A stretch of 64,000 nt of DNA from Nocardioides rubriscoriae (GTDB lineage: Bacteria; Actinomycetota; Actinomycetes; Propionibacteriales; Nocardioidaceae), in NCBI RefSeq assembly GCF_008087085.1, contig NZ_VIYJ01000014.1, positions 1-64,000 on the forward strand. Direction: 5' to 3'. Below are positions 54,390 to 61,708 of the stretch, piece by piece (the stretch's first letter is position 1; the number at the start of each line of letters is the position of its first letter). The notes under the pieces are model-generated. The model made no database searches, was not told the origin of the DNA, and saw only the letters and a program-made list of their open reading frames with translations. A program made the position numbers and the translations under genes.

Positions 54390-54489
54390 CCGTCCACGGT
54401 ATCGGTGCCCGATCGGCGCCAGGGTTCGGCACCTCGACCCGCTCGCGCCTCGCCCACCGGCACGGCCCGGCGCCGTACGATCGGCAGCG

Positions 54490-55383
54490 ATGAGCGAGGA
54501 CCACCAGCGCCACGCCCGATCCTTCGGGGGCGTGGCCGACGCCTACCACCGCGGACGGCCGTCCTACCCCGACGACGCCGTGGCGTGGCTGGTCGGCGAC
54601 CGCCCCGTGACGGTGCTCGAGCTCGGCGCCGGCACCGGCAAGCTGACCGAGCGCCTGGTCGCTGCGGGCCACGACGTCCACGCGACCGAGCCCGACGAGG
54701 CGATGCTGGCCGTGCTGCGCCGGCGGCTGCCCGACGTGCGCACCTCCGCGACCGGGGCCGAGGAGATCCCCGTCGCCGACCAGTCCGTCGACGTCGTCGT
54801 CGCCGCCCAGTGCTTCCACTGGTTCGACGCCGCGGTCGCCCTGCCCGAGATCGCCCGGGTGCTGCGCCCCGGCGGCCACCTGGCCGCGGTGTGGAACCAG
54901 CGCGACGAGCGCATCCCCTGGGTCCGCAAGCTCGGCCGCATCATCGGCACCCAGGACAACGTCACGGCCCCCCTGGCCTCGGTCGAGTCCTCCGACGACT
55001 TCCACGAGGTCGACGAGACGGCGTTCAAGCACTGGCAGGTCGTCGACCGGCGCTCCATCCAGGACCTCGTGCTGTCGCGCTCCAACGTCGCGGTCCTCGA
55101 CGCCCCCGAGCGCGAGCGCGTGCTGGCCGACCTTCTCGCCCTCTACGACGACTACGGCCGCGGCATGGACGGCATGCAGCTGCCCTACCAGGCGCGCTGC
55201 TTCCGGGCCCGGGTCACCGAGCGGGTCGCCCCGCCCGCGCCGGCACCGACGCTCGAGCCGACCGTGCCGATCTCGCTCGGCGCCCCGGACGCCGACGACC
55301 CCCAGCACGACACCGCCGACACGATCCCGCGCGTCGCCGCCGGTCTCGACGACACCGGCACCCTGCTCATCGACTTCCGCTGA
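54490..55383 (+). CDS. SAM-dependent methyltransferase
   Basis: This 297-residue protein starts at ATG 54490. The SAM site is VLELGAGTGKLTERLVAAG (about residues 37-55) with downstream ATEPDEAMLAVLR, AAQCFHWFD and LPEIARVLRPGGHLAAVWN, the pattern of small-molecule/ubiE-like class I methyltransferases. The C-terminal 60 residues are Pro/Asp-rich and not part of the fold. The substrate is unknown. Confidence 0.87.
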   Translation: MSEDHQRHARSFGGVADAYHRGRPSYPDDAVAWLVGDRPVTVLELGAGTGKLTERLVAAGHDVHATEPDEAMLAVLRRRLPDVRTSATGAEEIPVADQSVDVVVAAQCFHWFDAAVALPEIARVLRPGGHLAAVWNQRDERIPWVRKLGRIIGTQDNVTAPLASVESSDDFHEVDETAFKHWQVVDRRSIQDLVLSRSNVAVLDAPERERVLADLLALYDDYGRGMDGMQLPYQARCFRARVTERVAPPAPAPTLEPTVPISLGAPDADDPQHDTADTIPRVAAGLDDTGTLLIDFR

Positions 55384-55410
55384 CGCGGGTCACCCGCCTG
55401 CGCGTCCGAC

Positions 55411-55440
55411 GTGGTCGGGTGTGGTCGGGTGTGGTCGGAT
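55411..55440. repeat. Three tandem 10-bp repeats upstream of the LytS-like gene
   Basis: GTGGTCGGGT occurs twice and GTGGTCGGAT once in immediate succession, ending 6 bp before the kinase start. LytTR regulators bind direct repeats roughly a helical turn apart, so this could be an autoregulatory site; it is also a simple tandem repeat. Confidence 0.45.
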
Positions 55441-55446
55441 GTCGCC

Positions 55447-56574
55447 ATGGCACGCACGTGGCGGCGGACACACCTCGGCACCGAGGCCGACCGCGCCACC
55501 TTCCGCACCCTGCACCAGGCCTCGCTGGCGTCCCCGGCGCTGCGCGAGGGGCTCACCGAGGACAGCGCCACCCGCGCGGCCGGTCACCTGCGCGCCCTGC
55601 TCGGCACCCCGGCGCTGGCGGTCACCGACACCGTCGGCTGCCTGGCGTGGGACGGCGCCGGCAGCCACCACCGGCAACAGGTGCGGACCCTCCTCGGCGC
55701 CACCCTCGAGCGCGGCCGCACCCGCAGCTTCGACCGCGGCGACCTCGGCTGCACCACCACCGGCTGCGAGGTGCGCACCGCGGTGGTGAGCCCCCTCGTC
55801 GTCGACGACCGCATCGTCGGCACCCTGGTCGCGTTCGCGCCGTACCCGACCGCGGGGCTGGCCCGCGCCACCGACGAGGTCGCGACCTGGGTGTCGGGTC
55901 AGCTGGCCCTGGCCGAGCTCGAGCTGTCGCGCACCCGGCTCGCCGAGGCCGAGGTGCGCGCGCTGCGGGCCCAGATCAGTCCGCACTTCGTCTACAACTC
56001 CCTCGGCGCGATCGCGAGCTTCGTGCGCACCGACCCCGACCGGGCCCGTGAGCTGCTGCTCGAGTTCGCCGACTTCACCCGCTACTCCTTCCGCCGCCAC
56101 GGCGACTACACGACCCTCGCCGAGGAGCTGCGCTCGATCGAGCGCTACCTGCTGCTCGAGCAGGCCCGCTTCGGCGACCGGCTGCAGGTGACGCTGAGCA
56201 TCGCGCCCGAGGTGCTCGGGGTGGCGGTGCCGTTCCTGTGCGTGCAGCCGCTGGTCGAGAACGCCGTGCGCCACGGGCTTGAGGGCGTCGACCGGGTCGG
56301 TCACGTGACTATCACCGCCCGCGACCGCGGCCAGGACTGCGTCATCGAGGTCGAGGACGACGGCGCCGGCGAGGACCCCGAGCGCGTGCGCCGCGCGCTC
56401 GCCGGCACCCTGTCGACCGACGGCGCGCACGACTCGGTGGGGCTGGGCAACGTCGACGCCCGCCTGCGCTCGACGTACGGCGACGACTACGGGCTGGTCG
56501 TCGAGACGGCCCCCGGCGCGGGCACGAAGGTGGTCGTGCGGGTGCCGAAGTTCGCGGCGGGGGTGTCGGCGTGA
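55447..56574 (+). CDS. LytS-type sensor histidine kinase
   Basis: This 375-residue kinase starts at ATG 55447. The N-terminal ~160 residues are a cytosolic GAF-like sensor (GCLAWDGAGSHHRQQ, CTTTGCEVRTAVVSPLVVDD). The phospho-acceptor is in LRAQISPHFVYNSLGAI, followed by a HATPase domain (PLVENAVRHGLEG N box, DDGAG). No membrane segments are visible. It is coupled by GTGA to the LytTR regulator, and a DUF485/SSS transporter pair follows, so it probably senses a carboxylate or an acetyl metabolite. Confidence 0.9.
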   Translation: MARTWRRTHLGTEADRATFRTLHQASLASPALREGLTEDSATRAAGHLRALLGTPALAVTDTVGCLAWDGAGSHHRQQVRTLLGATLERGRTRSFDRGDLGCTTTGCEVRTAVVSPLVVDDRIVGTLVAFAPYPTAGLARATDEVATWVSGQLALAELELSRTRLAEAEVRALRAQISPHFVYNSLGAIASFVRTDPDRARELLLEFADFTRYSFRRHGDYTTLAEELRSIERYLLLEQARFGDRLQVTLSIAPEVLGVAVPFLCVQPLVENAVRHGLEGVDRVGHVTITARDRGQDCVIEVEDDGAGEDPERVRRALAGTLSTDGAHDSVGLGNVDARLRSTYGDDYGLVVETAPGAGTKVVVRVPKFAAGVSA

Positions 56575-57323
56575 CGGGCGGGCTGCGCGTGCTCGTGGTC
56601 GACGACGAGCGCCCTTCGCTCGACGAGCTGGAGTGGCTGCTCTCGCGCGACGAGCGGGTCGCGTCGGTGCGCACCTGCGACTCCGCGACCGACGGGCTGC
56701 GGGTGCTGCGCGAGGGCGACGTCGACTGCGTCTTCCTCGACATCCAGATGCCGGGCCTGACCGGGCTCGAGCTCGCCGAGGTGCTGGGCCGCTTCAAGGA
56801 GCCGCCGCCGATCGTCTTCGTCACCGCCCACGAGGCCCACGCGGTCGAGGCCTTCGACCTGCGGGCGGTCGACTACGTGCTCAAGCCGGTGCGCGCCGAG
56901 CGTCTCGCCGAGGCCGTACGCCGCGTGGTCGAGGGCGGCGCCGCCGAGCGGGTGGTGACCCCGACGGCCGACGTGCAGATCCCGGTCGAGCGCGGCGGCG
57001 TGACCCGCTTCGTCCCCCGGTCGACCGTCACCCACGTCGAGGCCCAAGGCGACTACGCCCGCCTGCACACCCCCACCGGCAGCCACCTCGTGCGGGTACC
57101 GCTGTCGACGCTCGAGGACGAGTGGGCCGACGCCGGGTTCGTGCGCATCCACCGATCAGTGCTGGTCGCCACCGCCCACGTCACCCAGGTGCGCATGGAC
57201 GCCGGCCGGTGCACGGTCGTCGTGGCCTCGGGCAGCTCGGACGGCTCCGGTGTCGAGCTGGTGGTCAGCCGCCGCAACACCCGCGAGCTGCGCGAGCGGC
57301 TGCTGCGCCGGGGCGAGCCGTGA
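56571..57323 (+). CDS. LytTR family response regulator
   Basis: This 250-residue protein starts at GTG 56571. The receiver domain has the acidic pair DDE (11-13), phospho-acceptor D57 (VFLDIQMPG) and the KP motif (LKPV). The LytTR DNA-binding domain covers about residues 140-245 (STVTHVEAQGDYARLHTPTG, FVRIHRSVLVA, VVSRRNTRELRERL). It pairs with the kinase just upstream and likely activates the symporter genes that follow. Confidence 0.92.
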   Translation: MTGGLRVLVVDDERPSLDELEWLLSRDERVASVRTCDSATDGLRVLREGDVDCVFLDIQMPGLTGLELAEVLGRFKEPPPIVFVTAHEAHAVEAFDLRAVDYVLKPVRAERLAEAVRRVVEGGAAERVVTPTADVQIPVERGGVTRFVPRSTVTHVEAQGDYARLHTPTGSHLVRVPLSTLEDEWADAGFVRIHRSVLVATAHVTQVRMDAGRCTVVVASGSSDGSGVELVVSRRNTRELRERLLRRGEP

Positions 57324-57407
57324 CTCCTGCCGACCTGTTGCCCACCGGGTCTCGAGGCTCGTCGCTGGCGCTCCTCGCACCTCGACCACCGTGCCGGACG
57401 GCCACGG

Positions 57408-57788
57408 ATGCATGAGTCCGAGCCGGCGCGGCGGGTGCGCGTCACCGGGCCCGACCGGCACGCGCGCCCGCGGCCGCAGCCGCGCACGGGCGACATCGAC
57501 GACGAGACGCCGCTGGGCGGGGTCTACCTGGGGTCGCTGCTGCGCGAGCAGCTGCTGCTCGCCGCCCGGATCCTGGGCCTGCTGGCCCTCACCGTCGGCA
57601 GCCTGCCGCTGGTCTTCTACGTCGTGCCGGGGCTCGACGACGTCCGTGTGCTCGGGGTGCCGGTGGCGTGGCTGCTGCTCGGCGGCCTGGTCTACCCGTG
57701 GCTGGCCTGGCTCGGCTGGCGCTACGTGCTGCGCGCCGAGCGCAACGAGCACGACTTCGCCGAGCTGATGGGCGAGGTCGAGCGGTGA
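57408..57788 (+). CDS. DUF485 small membrane protein (SSS partner)
   Basis: This 126-residue protein has a basic N-terminal tail and two membrane helices (LLLAARILGLLALTVGSLPLVFY and VAWLLLGGLVYPWLAWLGWRYVL). It ends in RAERNEHDFAELMG, typical of DUF485/YjcH proteins that are always found with acetate/solute symporters. It lies 7 bp before the symporter gene. Confidence 0.85.
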   Translation: MHESEPARRVRVTGPDRHARPRPQPRTGDIDDETPLGGVYLGSLLREQLLLAARILGLLALTVGSLPLVFYVVPGLDDVRVLGVPVAWLLLGGLVYPWLAWLGWRYVLRAERNEHDFAELMGEVER

Positions 57789-57795
57789 GCGCCGC

Positions 57796-59304
57796 ATGAC
57801 CACCGTGCCGGGGTTCGTGGCCGTCGTCGTCGTCACCGTGACCACGCTGGCGATCGGCACCTACGGGCTGCGGTTCTCGCGCACGACGTCGGACTTCTTC
57901 GTCGCCAGCCGCACCGTGCGGCCCGGGCTCAACGCCAGCGCGATCGGCGGTGAGTACCTCTCGGCCGCGTCGTTCCTCGGCGTCGCCGGGCTGCTGCTGA
58001 CCTTCGGCGCCGAGATGCTGTGGTACCCGATCGGCTGGACGGCCGGCTACCTCGTGCTGCTGGTGCTGGTCGCCGCGCCGCTGCGGCGCAGCGGCGCCTA
58101 CACGCTGCCCGACTTCGCCGAGGCGCGGCTCGCGTCGCGCCACGTGCGCAACCTGTGCAGCGTGCTGGTGGTGGCGATCGGGTGGCTCTACCTGCTGCCG
58201 CAGTTCGAGGGGGCGGGGCTGACGCTGGCCGCGGCCATCGACGCGCCGCGCTGGGTCGGGCCCGTGGTCGTCGGCGCGGTGGTGCTGGTCAACGTCGGGT
58301 CCGGCGGGATGCGCTCGATCACCTTCGTGCAGGCCTTCCAGTACTGGCTCAAGCTGACCGCGCTGCTGGTGCCGGCCGCCGTGCTGCTCGTGGTGTGGGC
58401 CGGCGACGAGGCCGTGCGATCGGCTGGCGGACCGAGCGCGACGGCCGGCGACTGGTCGGTGCCGCTGGGCGGCGGCGGCGCGCAGGGCCTCTACACGACG
58501 TACTCGCTGGTGCTGGCGACGTTCCTCGGCACGATGGGCCTGCCCCACGTGGTCGTGCGGTTCTACACCAACCCCGACGGCCGGGCCGCGCGGCGTACGA
58601 CGCTGGCGGTGCTGGCGCTGCTCGGCGTGTTCTACGTCCTGCCGCCGGTCTACGCCGCGCTCGGCCGGGCCTACGGCGCCGACCCGGCCACCTCCGACAG
58701 CCTCGTGCTCGACCTGCCCCGGCTCGTCGTGCCGGGCACGCTCGGCGACGTGCTGACCGGGATGGTGACCGCCGGCGCGTTCGCGGCGTTCCTGTCGACG
58801 TCGTCCGGGCTCGCGATCGCGGTGTCGGGGGTGCTGACCCAGGACGTCACCTCGCGCCGGCTGCCCGGGCTGGGCGACCTGGGCGACCTGGCGGCGTTCC
58901 GCGTCGCGACGCTCGCGGCGGTCGTCGTCCCGCTGCTGGCGACGCTGGCGCTGCCCGACTTCGGGGTCGCGCGGGCGGTCGGGCTGGCGTTCGCGGTCGC
59001 GGCCTCGACGTTCTGCCCGCTGCTGGTGCTCGGCATCTGGTGGCGCGGCCTGACCGCCGCCGGCGCCGTCGCGGGTCTGCTCGTCGGCGGCACCGGGTCG
59101 GTCGCCGCGGTGGCCTGGACCCTCGCCCACGACCGGGCGCAGGGCTGGTTCGACGTCGTCGTGGGTCAGCCCGCGGCGTGGTCGGTGCCGCTGGCGTTCG
59201 CGACGATGGTCGTGGTGTCGCGTCGTACGACGGCCCCGGCCCACGCGCGCCGCTTCATGGTGCGGCTGCACACGCCGGAGACGGTCGAGCTCGACCGCTC
59301 CTGA
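57796..59304 (+). CDS. Sodium:solute symporter (ActP/MctC-like monocarboxylate transporter)
   Basis: This 502-residue SSS family protein has about 13 helices. SRTVRPGLNASAIGGEYLSAASFLG near the N-terminus and GTMGLPHVVVRFYTNPDGRAARRT in the middle are typical of the acetate/pyruvate/propionate symporter group. Together with the DUF485 gene and the LytS/LytTR pair it forms a sensor-transporter unit for a short-chain monocarboxylate. It is convergent with the sirohydrochlorin chelatase gene. Confidence 0.9.
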   Translation: MTTVPGFVAVVVVTVTTLAIGTYGLRFSRTTSDFFVASRTVRPGLNASAIGGEYLSAASFLGVAGLLLTFGAEMLWYPIGWTAGYLVLLVLVAAPLRRSGAYTLPDFAEARLASRHVRNLCSVLVVAIGWLYLLPQFEGAGLTLAAAIDAPRWVGPVVVGAVVLVNVGSGGMRSITFVQAFQYWLKLTALLVPAAVLLVVWAGDEAVRSAGGPSATAGDWSVPLGGGGAQGLYTTYSLVLATFLGTMGLPHVVVRFYTNPDGRAARRTTLAVLALLGVFYVLPPVYAALGRAYGADPATSDSLVLDLPRLVVPGTLGDVLTGMVTAGAFAAFLSTSSGLAIAVSGVLTQDVTSRRLPGLGDLGDLAAFRVATLAAVVVPLLATLALPDFGVARAVGLAFAVAASTFCPLLVLGIWWRGLTAAGAVAGLLVGGTGSVAAVAWTLAHDRAQGWFDVVVGQPAAWSVPLAFATMVVVSRRTTAPAHARRFMVRLHTPETVELDRS

Positions 59305-59323
59305 CCGTCGGGTCGAAAGGCGA

Positions 59324-60103
59324 TCAGGCCGCAGGCCACCGGCAGCCGGACCGGCCGCACCAGGCCGGGGGCGAGGAGCAGACCACGCGACCGGGTCGGC
59401 CGTCGCTGTGCTGGCCCGCCGCGAGGGCCTCGGCGCGCTCGACGACCAGGTCGACGACCAGGTCGTGGGCGCCGATCACGTCGGCCACGACGACACCGTC
59501 GGGGGCCTCGCGGCGCACGCGGTCGTGGAAGAAGCCGGGCGAGAGCAGGTAGGGCGAGACGGCGTCGCCGGGGCGGACGACGTCGACCGGGCGGGAGCCG
59601 TGGCCCGACAGCGTCGCGAGCTCGACCGGGCCGTCCCACGCCCGGGCCAGCAGCGACATGGCGGCCACCTGGTCGCAGGTCGCGCCCTCGTCGGTGGAGC
59701 CGGCGGCGACGAGCACCACGCGCTGGCCGGGGGTCGCGCCGGCCTCGAGGAGGCGGGCGACCTGGGCCCGGGCGAGCAGCGGGTCGGGGCCGAGGGGGGC
59801 GCCGAGCACCACCGGCACCGAGGCCGTGGCGACCGCCTCGGGCAGGTCGCTGCGCATGTGGAAGCCGGTCGAGAGCAGCAGCGGCACCACGACGGTGGGC
59901 TCGGTGGCCGCGGCCATCACGTCGGCGAACAGCGGGTCGGAGAGCTCGACGAAGGAGGCCAGTGCGGAGGTGCCGAGCCGTGCGCCGGCGGCCTCGGCGA
60001 CCCGCCGGGCGACGTCGTTGCCGGCGAGGTTGCGGGTGCCGTGCGCGACGGTGACCAGCGCCGTACGGCCCGGGGAGCCCGGGGGATCCTGCGACGTCGT
60101 CAC
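59324..60103 (-). CDS. Sirohydrochlorin chelatase (CbiX/SirB-like)
   Basis: This 259-residue protein (GTG 60103, GTGA overlap with the hemD stop) contains two CbiX-type half domains: VTVAHGTRNLAGNDVARRVAEA with the metal-binding His, and a second half around VAAGSTDEGATCDQVAAM. It would insert Fe2+ (siroheme) or Co2+ into sirohydrochlorin. Next to hemD and nirBD the siroheme role is most likely. The C-terminus (PPAWCGRSGCRWPAA) carries two extra cysteines. Confidence 0.85.
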   Translation of the reverse strand: MTTSQDPPGSPGRTALVTVAHGTRNLAGNDVARRVAEAAGARLGTSALASFVELSDPLFADVMAAATEPTVVVPLLLSTGFHMRSDLPEAVATASVPVVLGAPLGPDPLLARAQVARLLEAGATPGQRVVLVAAGSTDEGATCDQVAAMSLLARAWDGPVELATLSGHGSRPVDVVRPGDAVSPYLLSPGFFHDRVRREAPDGVVVADVIGAHDLVVDLVVERAEALAAGQHSDGRPGRVVCSSPPAWCGRSGCRWPAA

Positions 60104-61233
60104 GAGGTCACGGCCAGGCGGTAGCCACGTTTCACCACGGTCTGGATCATCCGGGTCCCGACGGCTGCGCGCAAACGGGCGACCGCCATCTCGACCGCGT
60201 GCTCGGTGCCGGCGGTGCCGGACGGCAGTGCGGCCAGCAGGTCGCGGCGCGAGACGACGTGGCCGGGGTTGACGACCAGGGCGTGCAGCACGGCCAGCGG
60301 CGCCGGCGACAGCTTGACCTCGACGCCGTCGACCAGCAGCACCTCGCCGTGCAGCAGCAGGCTGCGGCCACCCACGTCGAGCTGGAGGCCGTCGGTGCGC
60401 GACGGCAGCTCGGTCTCGAGCTGCTTGACCATCGCGGCCAGGCGCGAGCGCTCGGGGAAGATCGACGGCACTCCCCACATCTCGAAGGCGGCGGCGGTGA
60501 CCGGCCCGACGCACGACGCGACGACGTCGGCCTGGAAGGCCGTGACGACGTCCTCCCGGCGTCCGGTCGACCCGGCGGCCTCCATCAGCGCGGCGACGGC
60601 GGGCGCGGAGGTGAAGGTCACCGCGTGCACGCTGCGCTCGGCGATCTCGTCGACCAGGTGGAACATCGGCCCGGGGTCCTCGGCCCGCTCGACGCGGTAG
60701 ACGGTGACGGTCAGGACGTCGGCGCCGCGCCGACGCAGCGCGTGGGCGACCATCGACAGCGACTGGCCGTGCTCCTGCACCACGATCCGCTTGCCGGTGA
60801 GGTCGCGCCCGCGCAGGTGCTCCAGGACGTCGTCGAACTCCTCCGACTCGGGCGCCCACAGCTCGCGCAGCCCGCGGCGGCGCAGCGCCCCGACGCTCTT
60901 GGGACCGCGGGCGAGGATCTCGGCCTCGCCGAGGTGGGCGAGCAGCGCGTCGATCGTGCCGTCGTCCTCGGCCGCGGCGAACCACGTCTTCATGCCGATG
61001 CCGGTGGTGGCCAGGAACAGGTCGACCGGCGCGCTCAGCACCTCGAGGGTTGCGGCGCGCAGCGAGTCGGCGTCGACGTGGTTGGGGTTGGTCGACAGCG
61101 CCGGCGCCCACACGCAGGTCGCGCCGCGGCGTTCGAGCAGGCCGATCTGCTCCTCCACCTTGCGGGCCGCGGTGACGCCGACCCGGAAGCCCGCCAGCGG
61201 GAGGGGTGAGGTGGTCGGGGCGGCGGGGGTCAC
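60100..61233 (-). CDS. hemD: Uroporphyrinogen-III synthase fused to an OmpR-type winged helix
   Basis: This 377-residue protein starts at GTG 61233. Residues 1 to about 260 form a HemD fold (PLAGFRVGVTAARKVEEQIGLLERRGA, TSAPAVAALMEAAG, CVGPVTAAAFEMWG). Residues about 280-377 form a winged helix (LSPAPLAVLHALVVNPGHVVSRRDLLAALP, AVEMAVARLRAAVGTRMIQTVVKRGYRL). Mycobacterial Rv0260c has the same layout. It could make uroporphyrinogen III for siroheme, regulate nirBD, or both; many fused members are thought to act mainly as regulators. Confidence 0.87.
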   Translation of the reverse strand: MTPAAPTTSPLPLAGFRVGVTAARKVEEQIGLLERRGATCVWAPALSTNPNHVDADSLRAATLEVLSAPVDLFLATTGIGMKTWFAAAEDDGTIDALLAHLGEAEILARGPKSVGALRRRGLRELWAPESEEFDDVLEHLRGRDLTGKRIVVQEHGQSLSMVAHALRRRGADVLTVTVYRVERAEDPGPMFHLVDEIAERSVHAVTFTSAPAVAALMEAAGSTGRREDVVTAFQADVVASCVGPVTAAAFEMWGVPSIFPERSRLAAMVKQLETELPSRTDGLQLDVGGRSLLLHGEVLLVDGVEVKLSPAPLAVLHALVVNPGHVVSRRDLLAALPSGTAGTEHAVEMAVARLRAAVGTRMIQTVVKRGYRLAVTS

Positions 61234-61251
61234 GGGGTCCGCCCGGCGCCG

Positions 61252-61329
61252 CGCATGTAACTCACCGTCCGGTGCACTTCCCCACCGGTAGACGGGTGGG
61301 GAAGTGGTCGTAACGGTGAGTTACATGCG
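61252..61329. terminator. Long symmetric hairpin between nirD and hemD-HTH
   Basis: A 17-bp perfect outer stem (61252-61268 with 61313-61329; arm CGCATGTAACTCACCGT) and a 12-bp perfect inner stem (61275-61286 with 61295-61306; arm CACTTCCCCACC) are separated by a 6x6 internal loop, with an 8-base apical loop. It lies 28 bp after the nirD stop, so it can terminate nirBD; its symmetry also allows a mobile palindrome. Confidence 0.6.
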
Positions 61330-61357
61330 ACGCCCAGCCTCACCCGCCCCACGCCGG

Positions 61358-61708
61358 TCACGCCCCCCGCGCGCCCGGCGTGACGAGCACGACCCCATCA
61401 CGGACTGTGGCGTCGTACGTCGGCACGCTGACCTCCGGGTCGTCGAGGCACCGTCCGGTGCGCAGGTCGTAGCCCTGCTTGTGCAGGGGCGAGGCGACGT
61501 AGGGCACGCCACCCCGGGTTCCCACGATCCCACGGGCGAGCACGCAGGCTCCACCGATGGGGTCGTAGCCGGACAGGGCGTGCACCTGGTCGTCGTGGGT
61601 GCGGAAGACGGCGACGGCCTCGCCGGCGACCAGGGCCAGCACCCCGCTCTCGCGGGTGAGGTCGTCGAGGCGGCACACCGCGACGTAGGTCTGCTGCTCG
61701 GTGGTCAC
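61358..61708 (-). CDS. nirD: Nitrite reductase (NADH) small subunit
   Basis: This 116-residue protein (GTG 61708) has the Rieske-like NirD fold: YVAVCRLDDLTRESGVLALVAGEAVAVFRTH and CVLARGIVGTRGGVPYVASPLHKQGYDLRTGRCLDDP. It lacks the paired CxH...CxxH cluster ligands, as is normal for NirD. It overlaps the end of nirB by GTGA. It completes the assimilatory NADH-nitrite reductase that makes ammonium. Confidence 0.92.
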   Translation of the reverse strand: MTTEQQTYVAVCRLDDLTRESGVLALVAGEAVAVFRTHDDQVHALSGYDPIGGACVLARGIVGTRGGVPYVASPLHKQGYDLRTGRCLDDPEVSVPTYDATVRDGVVLVTPGARGA

